From NCBI RefSeq assembly GCF_026191725.2, contig NZ_CP120863.1:1158001-1222000 (forward strand): 64,000 nt of DNA, written 5' to 3'. The notes under the pieces are model-generated. The model was given only the letters and a program-made list of their open reading frames with translations. It was not told the origin of the DNA and did no database searches. The stretch is from Roseibium porphyridii (lineage in GTDB: Bacteria > Pseudomonadota > Alphaproteobacteria > Rhizobiales > Stappiaceae). Positions 25,322-34,226 of the stretch are shown in pieces (within the stretch, counting starts at the first letter, position 1; each line of letters opens with the position of its first letter). The position numbers and the translations under genes were made by a program.

Positions 25322-27022
25322 TCAATCCTTCCAGGGAATGGTGCCGTTTGGAACGCGATTGGCCAGAACGTTCATGGCCAGCATGATGAAGATGGTTGCA
25401 CCTACCACAACGGCTGACATGGCGGCTGCCAGTGTGGTGTAACCGCCGTCTTCATAGTTGAAGATAGTCGTTCCGATGGTCTCGTTTCCCGTTGACCAGA
25501 GCAGCGCTGATACCGTGACTTCATTGTAAGCCGTGAGAAAGACAAGGATTGCACCGGAAGCTGCGGATGGTGCGGCTAGAGGAGCAAATATCTTGCGCAT
25601 GCGCCTGAAAAACCCGGCTCCCGATACCCGTGCCGCATCGTCCAGAGAAGCGTCCATTTGCAAAAATGCGGCCATGACAGGCTTCAATCCAACCGCAAGA
25701 AACACGGAGACATATGCAATCAGGATGATCCAGATCGTGCCATAGAGCGAGATACCAAGAAAAGGGATCGGTCGGATAAAGGCCAGAATGAATGCGATCG
25801 ACATGACAAGGCCCGGAACCGCAAAAGCGATTTCCGACTGGGTCAACGCCAGTCCGGCCAAGCGCCTGTTTCCTGAACTTCTGTGAGCAAGATAATAGCC
25901 GAGAAGCAAACTCACAACGGCGATGACAAATGCGCTTAGCCCGGCAATCAATGTCGAATTGGCAAATGCCCTGATCGTGACCGTCTGGCGCCAGAGAACT
26001 TCGGTGAAGTTGTCCCATGTCAGGGTTCCGAGCGACAGCGGCAGGCCGTAGGTCTTCACCAAAGACGTCGCAAGCAGGGAAGCTGCCGGAAGCAAGAGCA
26101 CGCCGGCGACAAAGACCCAGACGATGCCTTCGACAAGGAACCGCTTGGCGCCGAGTGAAATCGCCAGAGGGTTCTGCGGCAGCCCGATGAGGCTTGCGCG
26201 CATGCGGCGCTGCAACAAGCTTTGTAGAAAAATGGCGGCAAGCGCGACAAATGCCAGGATGACGGAAATCACGGCGACATTGGGTAGAATGTCCGGTCCG
26301 AAGCTGGCCAGGCGCCGCCACACGAGCACCGGCAAGGTTGTGTAACGTGCCGGAATGCCGATCAGCGCATTGATGCCGAAATTGCCAAGCGCAGCAACAA
26401 AGGCCAGCGCAAATCCGGCCAAGAGCGATGGGCCAAGGAGCGGAAGCGTTATCCGGCGCAGCATCAAGGCAGCGCTAGCACCGGAGATGCGGGCGGCATC
26501 GGAAAGCTCGCGCGGAAAGGATCGCAAGGCAGCGCGGACAAGCAGAAAAACGAGTGGACTGTGCTGCAGCGTCAGCAAAAGCACCAGGCCTTCGCGTGAA
26601 TAGAGCGGATGTGTCGACCCCAGTTCGGGTGCCAGGCCCAACCATTGTAAAACAGGGCTGGCGGGGCCGAGCGCCTGTATCCAGGCTATGGCTGTGACGT
26701 GCGGTGGGATCATCATCGGCAAGAGGATGAGGAAGACCAGCAGGCCTTTCGCGCGAATGTCGGTCAGGCCGATGAGCAGAGCGAGGCAAGTTCCGAGGAT
26801 AGATGCGCCAAGTGCTGACCAAAGGCTACTCTCAATGGAATGCCAAAGCGCCCGCTGGACCGAGCGGTTCTGAATCGCCTCCAGAAGCGGTCCAAGATCC
26901 AGGCTGCCTTCACTTGCCAGTCCGGTTTTGAACAACAACAGTAGTGGCAGGCCGCATACTGTCGTCGCACCGACCACAAGCAGCAATAGTGTTGTTTTCT
27001 CAGGGGCAAGCTTTGAAAGCAT
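25322..27022 (-). CDS. Fused two-domain ABC permease, FbpB/PotBC-like
   Basis: A 566-residue inner-membrane protein with two copies of the BPD permease domain, about twelve helices. The EAA loops are visible as LSDAARISGASAALMLRRITLP and, in the second half, LDDAARVSGAGFFRRMRKIFAP. This fusion is typical of iron, thiamine and 2-aminoethylphosphonate type importers. It follows the binding protein gene by 121 bases on the minus strand. The substrate cannot be read. Confidence 0.88.
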   Translation of the reverse strand: MLSKLAPEKTTLLLLVVGATTVCGLPLLLLFKTGLASEGSLDLGPLLEAIQNRSVQRALWHSIESSLWSALGASILGTCLALLIGLTDIRAKGLLVFLILLPMMIPPHVTAIAWIQALGPASPVLQWLGLAPELGSTHPLYSREGLVLLLTLQHSPLVFLLVRAALRSFPRELSDAARISGASAALMLRRITLPLLGPSLLAGFALAFVAALGNFGINALIGIPARYTTLPVLVWRRLASFGPDILPNVAVISVILAFVALAAIFLQSLLQRRMRASLIGLPQNPLAISLGAKRFLVEGIVWVFVAGVLLLPAASLLATSLVKTYGLPLSLGTLTWDNFTEVLWRQTVTIRAFANSTLIAGLSAFVIAVVSLLLGYYLAHRSSGNRRLAGLALTQSEIAFAVPGLVMSIAFILAFIRPIPFLGISLYGTIWIILIAYVSVFLAVGLKPVMAAFLQMDASLDDAARVSGAGFFRRMRKIFAPLAAPSAASGAILVFLTAYNEVTVSALLWSTGNETIGTTIFNYEDGGYTTLAAAMSAVVVGATIFIMLAMNVLANRVPNGTIPWKD

Positions 27023-27143
27023 GCGTCTTCAAATTACTCTGTTTTTGTTGCCCAGGAATGCAGCGCATATGGACGCAAAGGCAAAAAGACAACGCAGGGC
27101 GAGAAAGTCCGCACTGCGCTGTCTTTGGTGAAGGGATGTCTTT

Positions 27144-28124
27144 TCAGCCGCCGAAGATTTCGCTGAACTTCAACTTGTTGGCCTGATCTTGTTCAAGGGC
27201 CGTGACCGGGTCAAAGTCCATCAGTTTGATCGTATCGCGTGCTGGAAAGCCGTCTGGTGCTGTCACTGCCGGATGTGCGGGCAGATACCCTTGCGAGGCA
27301 GCCAGTTTTTGACCTTCCTCAGAGATAAGGAAATCTACAAAGGCCTTAGCAGCGTCGGGGTTTTGCGCAGTGGTGAGAATTGCGACCGGCTCCGTCACTG
27401 CAGAGACACCTTCTTCCGGGAACACAAATTCAACCGGGGCACCCTTTAGTTTTTCGCGGATTGGCAGGAAGTCGACTACAAAACCGTACAGTTTCTCACC
27501 GCCGGCGATCGCCTTGTAAGTTCCGCCGTTGCCGCCCTTCGGATTGGCACCTTGATCTGCAAGGCCTTCGTAGAAAGCCCAGCCCAGATCTGGATTGGAT
27601 GTCAGCGCAGTCATATGGATCGTAGCGGCACCGGATGTCAGCGGTGACGGCATCGCCAATTTGTCCTTGGCTTGCTCTTTCAGGAGATCCTTGTAGGACG
27701 TCGGCTTCATCGGCGCGTTTGTGTTGTAGACGATGCCCGTGGTGATCAGCTTGGTGGAGAAGTAGGTTTTGTCTTTGTCCATGATCGCCGGGTCATACGC
27801 AGCAACGTCTGCGCCCTCGTGCACCATCAGGCGGCCTTCTTGTTTCAGGCCTTCCATGGTGACCATATCAGCGATCAGCAGGACGTCCGGTTTCGGTGCT
27901 CCCGCCTCGAATTCGGCGCGCAACTTGGCCATCATTTTGGTGGTGCCATCGCGAACCCATTCGACTTCGACACCCGGATGCATTGCAGAGAACGCGTCGA
28001 CGGTTGCCTGTGCGTCGGCATTCGGTTGTGACGTGTAGAGGACGAGTTTGCCTGTTAAATCCTCAGCGTAGGCGGAAACGGACGCCGCAGCGAAGAGGCT
28101 GGCTGCAATCAGAAGCTTTTTCAT
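27144..28124 (-). CDS. Periplasmic solute-binding protein, FbpA/PhnS-like
   Basis: A 326-residue binding protein. The signal peptide MKKLLIAASLFAAASVSAYA ends at AYA-E. The mature protein has LVLYTSQPNADAQATVDAF, TTGIVYNTNAP and the hinge-region GGTYKAIAGGEKLYGF, as in family members for iron, phosphonates or polyamines. The paired Tyr of iron-binding FbpA is not evident, which argues against iron. ATG at 28124 is chosen over a longer frame because of the signal peptide and an AGGG upstream. First gene of the binding protein-permease operon. Confidence 0.88.
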   Translation of the reverse strand: MKKLLIAASLFAAASVSAYAEDLTGKLVLYTSQPNADAQATVDAFSAMHPGVEVEWVRDGTTKMMAKLRAEFEAGAPKPDVLLIADMVTMEGLKQEGRLMVHEGADVAAYDPAIMDKDKTYFSTKLITTGIVYNTNAPMKPTSYKDLLKEQAKDKLAMPSPLTSGAATIHMTALTSNPDLGWAFYEGLADQGANPKGGNGGTYKAIAGGEKLYGFVVDFLPIREKLKGAPVEFVFPEEGVSAVTEPVAILTTAQNPDAAKAFVDFLISEEGQKLAASQGYLPAHPAVTAPDGFPARDTIKLMDFDPVTALEQDQANKLKFSEIFGG

Positions 28125-28387
28125 TTGACAGATCCCTTTGGCTGAGCCGCGTTGGTTGTTGCGGTCAGGCAATCGGGTATCAGTCTTGTGTGACAGATTT
28201 TTTCGACCGACAGGCAAATAGATGCGACCTTTCAGATTCTTGCGCGAGATCTGGTGTTTGCCGGAGTTCTCGGCCTGAAGGGCGTTCCTCAAATTGTGTT
28301 CGCTTGTATGCAAGGATTGCCGGATGCGCACCGGTCCGCTATCACCGCTGCACACGGTTCTAAATCGATTTGAGAAAGGCGTTGTTC

Positions 28388-29812
28388 ATGAGCTCTGAAA
28401 GTGCTGTCGCGGAAATCGGGCTGATTGGTCTTGGCACAATGGGCGGCAACCTCGCGCTCAATATTGCCGAGAACGGATTTCAGATCGCGGTCAATAACCG
28501 CACCACCGAAAAGACAGATCAGTTCATAGAAAAAGCCGGTGCTCTTGCTGACAAGCTTGTACCGACGAAAACGCTTGAGGAATTCGTTGCCTCCATCAAA
28601 TCGCCGAGAGCTGTCATTTTGATGGTGCCAGCCGGCGAGGCTGTCGATGCACAGATTGAAGCGCTGCGCCCTTTGCTTGATAGCGAAGACCTGATTATCG
28701 ACGCTGGCAATGCCAACTATCATGATACCAACCGCCGGGCGTCAGAGGCGGCGGAAAAGGGACCCCGCTTCATGGGTATTGGTGTGTCTGGCGGTGAAGA
28801 AGGCGCGCGTTTCGGTCCGTCTATCATGGGCGGTGGTGCGAAGGATGCATGGGACCAGGTTGGCCACATTCTTGAAGCCATCTCAGCAAAACACGAGGAC
28901 GAACCTTGTGCGGCCTATCTCGGAGAAGCGGGCGCGGGCCATCTCGTGAAAACCGTGCATAACGGTATTGAATATGCCGACATGCAGATGATCGCTGAAG
29001 TCTATGGCGTTATGCGCGACGGCTTTGGAATGAACTCGTCTGAAATCGCGCGCGTTTTTGAAAAGTGGAATGGGGGCATCCTTCAATCCTACCTGATCGA
29101 AATTTCAGGGAAGGTCGCCGGGACCGCTGATCCTGAAACCGGCCGACCGATGCTCGACATCATTTTGGACAAGGCCGGGCAGAAGGGTACCGGGCGCTGG
29201 ACCGCAATCGAGGCCTTGATGCTTGGAACACCGGCCAGCGCCATTGAGGCTGCCGTCGCGACGCGAAATATGTCGGCACGATTGGACGAGCGTAAGGCCG
29301 GGGAAGCTGAATTCGGCGCCGCACCCAGTGAAATGGACCGGGAAGCCGTGACCATCGATGCTTTGGAAGCAGCACTGGTTGCCGGCAAGATCGTTTGTTA
29401 TGCGCAAGGGTTCGGGCTGATCCTGGAAGCTGCACGGCAATATGGCTGGGCGATGCCGTTGCCGCAAATTGCGCGTATCTGGCGCAATGGCTGTATCATC
29501 CGTTCTGCCATGTTGAACGACATGTCTGCAGCACTTGCTGATGATTCAGAACGCAATCTGATGCTGGCTCCGTTCTTCTCAGACAAGCTCAAGGAAACAG
29601 AGGCAATGCTGCGTCAGGTCGTGGCACAGGCAGCACTTCACGGTCTGCCCGTTCCGGCCCTTTCAGCGGCACTTTCCTATTTCGACATCATGCGCACCGG
29701 CAGGTCGACTGCGAACATGTTGCAAGGTCAACGCGACTTTTTCGGCGCACACGGCTTTGAACGTACAGACAGGGATGGCGGCGGCTACCACGGTCCTTGG
29801 GCAATGGGCTGA
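28388..29812 (+). CDS. gnd: 6-phosphogluconate dehydrogenase, decarboxylating
   Basis: Converts 6-phosphogluconate to ribulose 5-phosphate with reduction of NADP. The 474-residue protein has the coenzyme motif GLGTMGGNLALNIAENG, the substrate loop GVSGGEEGARFGPSIM, the catalytic stretch GHLVKTVHNGIEYADMQMI with the Lys, and a C-terminal domain with FFGAHGFERTD. Length and features are those of the full-size (long) GND. ATG at 28388 has AAAGG eight bases upstream; a TTG at 28370 is unlikely. It ends at a strong terminator at 29865. Confidence 0.95.
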   Translation: MSSESAVAEIGLIGLGTMGGNLALNIAENGFQIAVNNRTTEKTDQFIEKAGALADKLVPTKTLEEFVASIKSPRAVILMVPAGEAVDAQIEALRPLLDSEDLIIDAGNANYHDTNRRASEAAEKGPRFMGIGVSGGEEGARFGPSIMGGGAKDAWDQVGHILEAISAKHEDEPCAAYLGEAGAGHLVKTVHNGIEYADMQMIAEVYGVMRDGFGMNSSEIARVFEKWNGGILQSYLIEISGKVAGTADPETGRPMLDIILDKAGQKGTGRWTAIEALMLGTPASAIEAAVATRNMSARLDERKAGEAEFGAAPSEMDREAVTIDALEAALVAGKIVCYAQGFGLILEAARQYGWAMPLPQIARIWRNGCIIRSAMLNDMSAALADDSERNLMLAPFFSDKLKETEAMLRQVVAQAALHGLPVPALSAALSYFDIMRTGRSTANMLQGQRDFFGAHGFERTDRDGGGYHGPWAMG

Positions 29813-29864
29813 CCATACGGTCTGAAGGTTCTTCAGCGCAGTTCATTTGGTTGATTGAAACAGG

Positions 29865-29896
29865 ACACGGCGGCCAGTGTGGCCGCCGTGTTTTTT
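29865..29896 (+). terminator. Rho-independent terminator of gnd
   Basis: ACACGGCGGCCA (29865-29876) and TGGCCGCCGTGT (29880-29891) form a perfect 12-base stem with a GTG loop, followed by TTTTT. It also separates gnd from the convergent aldo/keto reductase gene. Confidence 0.92.
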
Positions 29897-29946
29897 ATAG
29901 GCTGTTGGAATTTATCGAACTCTCATGACGTCTGAGCTACGCCCAT

Positions 29947-30936
29947 TCAGAGTTCCTTTTCTACATAGTCCTCGTGCTTTGGTCCGATGAGGGTGTCGAT
30001 TTCTGAAACAATGGCTTGCGGGAGTGCCCCGAATTCCAGGGCCCCTGCAAGTTCCTGGATCTGGGCGACCGTTCGGGCACCAGGCAAGGGAAAATTGCGA
30101 TCCGATTTTGCCCAGAGCCAACCAAGTGCGCCCTGTGGCAAGGATCTGCCATTTGACTGGAGCAGGTCGCGAACTGTATCCAGTTTTTCCAGAAACTCGG
30201 CGTTGGGCTTGCCGTCCTTGTAGTAGGTCAGCCACATCTGTTCCGTTGATCGGATGTCATCTTTAGGCATGACAGAGCCTTTCCGATAGTTTCCGCCCAG
30301 CAGACCCATCGCCAAGGGAGAGCGAATGAAGGCAACAAGGCCTTGGTGCGCGATCGCTTTGCGGATTTTGGGTGTATCGCAAAAGACGTTCGTGCCGTGT
30401 TCTATGGCTACCACACCGTCTCTCCTCGACAAGGCTTTGACATTGCCTGTGAAGTCAGTGCTCCAGCCATAGCCTCGGATCTTTCCTGCTTTGCGCGCTT
30501 TTTCCATCTCTTCGAAAATGGGCATCGCGCGATCGACCGGCAGTGAATTCAGATGGAGAAGGACAATGTCGAGGCAGTCGCGCTGGAGTCTTTCGAGGCT
30601 GTTTTCAATCGCTGGAAGCACGCTGTCCGGACTTGCCTCTTCGCCAAGAATTTCCTTTGTGGTCTCGTCGATTGCCAGGCCCAATTTGCTGACGATCATG
30701 GCGTCGGGACGATTGACAAGAGCTTGGCCGAGAAGCCTCTCCGCATGTCCAGCGCCGTAAGCTGCGGCCGTGTCGAATAGGGTAATACCACCGTCCAGAG
30801 CGGCGTGAATGGTGCGAATGGATTCAGAGTCGTCGCTGTTTGAATATCCGAGCGGACGCCCGTCCTTGAACATTGGGCCGCCGATTGGCCAACACCCCAT
30901 CCCGAGTGGCGAGATCTCTTTTGAAAAAATATGCAT
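29947..30936 (-). CDS. Aldo/keto reductase
   Basis: A 329-residue NAD(P)H-dependent oxidoreductase with a TIM-barrel fold. Catalytic pieces are visible: Asp and Tyr in LFDTAAAYGAGHAERLLG, Lys in IVSKLGL and His in IVLLHLNS. The C-terminal nucleotide-binding pattern (PGARTVAQIQELAGAL) is also present. The substrate is unknown; the AKR group that starts with SPLGMGCWPIGG includes inositol- and sugar-linked enzymes. ATG at 30936 has AGGAAAAAG in front; the longer frame has none. Upstream are three phased TGAAAC half-sites. Confidence 0.85.
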   Translation of the reverse strand: MHIFSKEISPLGMGCWPIGGPMFKDGRPLGYSNSDDSESIRTIHAALDGGITLFDTAAAYGAGHAERLLGQALVNRPDAMIVSKLGLAIDETTKEILGEEASPDSVLPAIENSLERLQRDCLDIVLLHLNSLPVDRAMPIFEEMEKARKAGKIRGYGWSTDFTGNVKALSRRDGVVAIEHGTNVFCDTPKIRKAIAHQGLVAFIRSPLAMGLLGGNYRKGSVMPKDDIRSTEQMWLTYYKDGKPNAEFLEKLDTVRDLLQSNGRSLPQGALGWLWAKSDRNFPLPGARTVAQIQELAGALEFGALPQAIVSEIDTLIGPKHEDYVEKEL

Positions 30937-31000
30937 GGCTTTTTCCTGTCGTTTCGACGGGAACGTGCCATGCACATCATTGCGCATCCATAGAACAATC

Positions 31001-31026
31001 TGAAACCATCGTTTCAGGATTGAAAC
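31001..31026. promoter_or_regulatory. Three phased TGAAAC half-sites upstream of the aldo/keto reductase
   Basis: TGAAAC (31001), GTTTCA (31011) and TGAAAC (31021) alternate in orientation at exact 10-base steps, 65-90 bases before the reductase start codon. The first two form CTGAAAC-CATC-GTTTCAG. Confidence 0.45.
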
Positions 31027-31083
31027 GAACTCCGCGGAACCGCATCACAGCGATTGCGAAACGGTTCGTGGCATGTTCAGATT

Positions 31084-31506
31084 TCAGCTTCCTGCCTGGA
31101 GGCCTGTGTCCATCAGCGACTTGATTTGAGCTTCGCTCGTGCCGGCGACAACACGTCCGAGCTCCTGATTGCCTTTCAACACGAGCAAAGTGGATCTGCG
31201 CGGGATTTTCCGCGAAGTCGTGACTTCGTGCTGCCGGTAGTCATCCCAGTCGACACGAACAAAAACCATCGCCTGATCGTAGGCCGGGTTGGCACCGCGA
31301 AGAGCGTTGATCACACGCTCCTGCCGGGCACAGGTTCCGCACCATGACGCTGCGTAGTCAACGAACACCGTCTTGCCTGCAGAAAGCTCTTTTTCGATAA
31401 GGCCGGGAGCATAGTCAAGGGTTTCGCTGGCAAATGCGGTGCCGGGCAGAACTGTTGCCGTTAGTCCGGCTGCAGCGGTTGAGAGGAGAAAGTGACGGCG
31501 GTTCAT
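31084..31506 (-). CDS. Thioredoxin-like protein with Tat-type leader
   Basis: A 140-residue thiol-disulfide protein. The leader MNRRHFLLSTAAAGLTATVL has the twin-arginine pattern; cleavage is likely near AFA-S. The active site WCGTC (Cys56, Cys59) lies in a thioredoxin fold. It probably receives electrons in the periplasm from the CcdA-like protein encoded directly upstream and passes them on to a cytochrome-maturation or other thiol target. AAGGA lies six bases before the ATG. Confidence 0.83.
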   Translation of the reverse strand: MNRRHFLLSTAAAGLTATVLPGTAFASETLDYAPGLIEKELSAGKTVFVDYAASWCGTCARQERVINALRGANPAYDQAMVFVRVDWDDYRQHEVTTSRKIPRRSTLLVLKGNQELGRVVAGTSEAQIKSLMDTGLQAGS

Positions 31507-31529
31507 CGGGTATCCTTTCCAGTAAAGGG

Positions 31530-32246
31530 TCAGAAACGAACAGACAGGTCCTGAAGCCAGATCGGCATGACGCTCATCGCCCAGGCATCGACCATGTGAT
31601 GGACGTTGAAGATCAACAGCACGCCGACTGTCAGGAATACGAGGCCCATGATGGGTTTGGATCTTTCGGCCAGGCCGCGCAACTTGTTGGTTCGATTGCG
31701 CAGAGTTTCACCGGCACCCAGTCCCAACCCGACGATCAGTGTCGACACACCGAGAGCGAAGAAGCACATAATGAGTGCAGCCCAGGTGAGACTTTCTCCC
31801 TGTGAAGCAAGAGCAATTGCGCCACCCAGTGTCGGGCCGATGCAGGGCGACCAGACGGCACCCAGAAGGATGCCGCCAAGAAACTGACCGCGCAGGCCGC
31901 TTGTGTCGGTAGATTGCATTTTCTGGCCGGCGGAACCGGAAAAGCCTGCTGCTGCAAGCTCAAAGCGTTGGCTGAATGCAGGCACCAGCAAAACAAGACC
32001 GAAGACGATCATCAACGTTGCGCCGACTTTGGACATCAATTCTTCCGTCAGGCCGATGGCGTAGCCAAGCGTGGCAATCAGCATGCCAACGGTGACGAAG
32101 GAAACGCTCATGCCTGCGGCAAGCGCGATAGGAGCGCGCCGGTCGGCGTTCAAAGCGGATGCCAGAACGATGGGCAGGACCGGCAGGACGCAGGGATTTA
32201 TGAGCGTCAAAAGGCCTGCGAGATAAGCGAGTGGAAGTTCAAGCAT
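31530..32246 (-). CDS. ccdA: CcdA/DsbD-like thiol-reductant membrane protein
   Basis: A 238-residue integral membrane protein with six predicted helices. The two redox Cys are in TLINPCVLPVLP (Cys19) and GAVWSPCIGPTLGG (about 133), in the pattern of CcdA and the central domain of DsbD. It moves electrons from cytoplasmic thioredoxin to the periplasm. It is 23 bases upstream of the Tat thioredoxin gene, its probable partner. Confidence 0.9.
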   Translation of the reverse strand: MLELPLAYLAGLLTLINPCVLPVLPIVLASALNADRRAPIALAAGMSVSFVTVGMLIATLGYAIGLTEELMSKVGATLMIVFGLVLLVPAFSQRFELAAAGFSGSAGQKMQSTDTSGLRGQFLGGILLGAVWSPCIGPTLGGAIALASQGESLTWAALIMCFFALGVSTLIVGLGLGAGETLRNRTNKLRGLAERSKPIMGLVFLTVGVLLIFNVHHMVDAWAMSVMPIWLQDLSVRF

Positions 32247-32276
32247 ATGGTCCGGGCAGTGCTGGTCTGTTGATCA

Positions 32277-32306
32277 CAAAAGCCGGCCGGTTGCTGCCGG
32301 TCGGCT
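32277..32306 (-). terminator. Terminator of the TIM-barrel epimerase gene
   Basis: GCCGGCCGG (32282-32290) and CCGGTCGGC (32297-32305) pair with one mismatch; on the minus strand the stem is followed by TTTTG. Confidence 0.75.
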
Positions 32307-32375
32307 CTGCACCGTAGATAGGTCGGTGCCGGGTTTCTGTCCGCTAAAGTCTGATCACAAATTTGTTGGCTGATC

Positions 32376-33194
32376 CTATTGGGCCAGACCGAGTGCTTCC
32401 ATGTTCGCGATCGAAGCCGGGAACTTTGCGTGATCCTTGATCTCAACAATCAGGCGAGGATCGCTGTCGAGTTTACCGATCGCATTGAAGACTGACTGCC
32501 AGTTGATATTGCCTTCACCAAGAGCCCAGTGCCGATCAGCGTAGCCATCTGCATCCTGTAAATGCATATGACGGAGTTTGCTTCCCGCTGCCTTGACGAA
32601 ATAGTCGATCGGCGGTGCTCCGGTAGAGCCGTGGGCGTAGTGTGCGTGCCCGGTGTCGATGGATATCCTGACCGCATTTGAGCCGAAGCTATCCGCAAGT
32701 TCAATGCGGGCATAGGGATCCTTGTCCTCGATATTTTCGATGACCAGTTCGCAGCCGATATCCTCTGCGCGTTTGACCGCGTCCTTCATCGTCAAATGAC
32801 ACAGTTCGATCTTGCGATCTCTCGCGCCGTCGTAGTTGTCGAGATTGTTGTGGTCCCAAGTGGAATAGGGACTGTGAACCACCATGTGAGTTCCGCCCAG
32901 GGCTTCACATACTTCAAGCCCTTGCAGTAGGCGCTTTTTGACGATCTCACGAATGTCGACATCAACCGGGTCGATGGTAAAGCCCCAGAATGGGCCATGG
33001 ATGCCAACGCGGCCGGTGTGTCCGTCAAGAAGTGTCTTGGCCTCGTCGACCAGCGGCTGCCAGTCACCATTCAACGTTTCGGCCGGCCAGAAGTCCTGAA
33101 GTTCGAGGTCCCGTTGCTTCTCAAGCATCAGGCTCCGATGCGTTTTCAGCGAAGTCACGTTCAGGGCTGCGCCCAAAATAGGAAGGTCTGGCAT
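32376..33194 (-). CDS. TIM-barrel sugar phosphate isomerase/epimerase
   Basis: A roughly 272-residue member of the AP endonuclease 2/xylose isomerase-like TIM barrel family. The metal-binding pattern is visible as HMVVHSPY, VIENIEDKDP, ISIDTGHAHYAHG, LRHMHLQDADGYADRHWALGEG and IVEIKDH. The substrate is not known. ATG at 33194 is preferred; a TTG at 33212 in frame lies ten bases from AGGG and would add six residues. It is the last gene before a terminator. Confidence 0.78.
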   Translation of the reverse strand: MPDLPILGAALNVTSLKTHRSLMLEKQRDLELQDFWPAETLNGDWQPLVDEAKTLLDGHTGRVGIHGPFWGFTIDPVDVDIREIVKKRLLQGLEVCEALGGTHMVVHSPYSTWDHNNLDNYDGARDRKIELCHLTMKDAVKRAEDIGCELVIENIEDKDPYARIELADSFGSNAVRISIDTGHAHYAHGSTGAPPIDYFVKAAGSKLRHMHLQDADGYADRHWALGEGNINWQSVFNAIGKLDSDPRLIVEIKDHAKFPASIANMEALGLAQ

Positions 33195-33278
33195 GGTGGC
33201 ACCTATGTTCAATATGGCTTTTCCCTGTCAGATAAGTCGCAACCCTTGACACTATTGCGACGTTTGCATCGTCTTGTT

Positions 33279-34226
33279 TCAATATCCTTTTTTGCGATCG
33301 ACGCTTTCAGGCAGGCAACCTGTCCGGAAATAATGGTTGATGTTGTCTGCGACGATCTGGGACGCAGTCGATGTAATTGTTGGTGCGGATATATGCGGCA
33401 GGATGGTCACACTGCCGTTGCTCCAAAGTGGGCTTTCGGGAGGCAACGGCTCATTGTCGAAGACGTCAAGAACAGCATGGCTCAGTTTTCCGCCGTTCAG
33501 TGCTGCGATCAGAGCCGGCGTTTCAATGATCGGGCCACGCGCAAAATTGATGATGGCAGCGCCAGGTTTGCAGCTTTCAAAGGCGGTTGAGTCAAGCAGC
33601 CCACGTGTTTCATCGGTCAACGGCATCAAAAGCACAAGAATGTCGGCTTGTTTCAAGACAGCCTTCAAACCGTCTTGGCCGAAATAGGTTCTGATGTCGT
33701 CGAGCGACTTTTCGCTCCGGCTCCAGCCAATGACATTGAAGCCGTTTGATATCAACCTTTTGGCCGATGCGATGCCAAGCTTCCCAAGACCAAGAATTGC
33801 AACGGTGCGGTGTGCGGGGAGGAGTAGTTCATGTCCCTGCCAGATGCGCTGATGCTGCTGCGCCATGTACCTTGGCATATCCCGATGGAGGTAAAGAGAC
33901 CAGGCAAGCACCGCCTCCGACATGGTCTCCGCCATCTGGGGATCGGTCAGGCGCACTATCAACGGGCCATCCTGGGGCAATTCTGCGGTCAAGCGCTCAA
34001 CACCGGCCCAAAGACTTTGCACCCAGACCAAGTTTGGCATTGCCGCAACTTTGGAAGGATCCGGGTTGGCAACAATTGCAACGGTTGCCTGCGAGCGTTC
34101 CTGTTCACTCAACGTGTCGAAGGCTTTGACTTCGGCAATACCCGCCAAGGCAATTGGCAACGCGGTGCGCCAGGCCTTTCGCTCGTCCTCACTTGCTTCG
34201 GAAACGAACGGCACAATCGGTTTCAT
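33279..34226 (-). CDS. ghrA: D-2-hydroxyacid dehydrogenase, GhrA-like glyoxylate/hydroxypyruvate reductase
   Basis: A 315-residue NAD(P)H-dependent reductase. The Rossmann motif GLGKLGIASAKRL (about 146-158), catalytic Arg in NFARGPIIE, Glu in FDNEPLPPESPLW, His in PHISAPTIT and the end VDRKKGY match the GhrA group that reduces glyoxylate and hydroxypyruvate. It overlaps the VOC gene by four bases (ATGA), indicating coupling, and may act with it on a common aldehyde or keto compound. Confidence 0.85.
   Translation of the reverse strand: MKPIVPFVSEASEDERKAWRTALPIALAGIAEVKAFDTLSEQERSQATVAIVANPDPSKVAAMPNLVWVQSLWAGVERLTAELPQDGPLIVRLTDPQMAETMSEAVLAWSLYLHRDMPRYMAQQHQRIWQGHELLLPAHRTVAILGLGKLGIASAKRLISNGFNVIGWSRSEKSLDDIRTYFGQDGLKAVLKQADILVLLMPLTDETRGLLDSTAFESCKPGAAIINFARGPIIETPALIAALNGGKLSHAVLDVFDNEPLPPESPLWSNGSVTILPHISAPTITSTASQIVADNINHYFRTGCLPESVDRKKGY

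Noticed and set aside
27144..28124. A ferric-iron binding protein
   Set aside because: The adjacent tyrosine pair typical of FbpA iron ligands is not evident, so iron is not assigned as the substrate.
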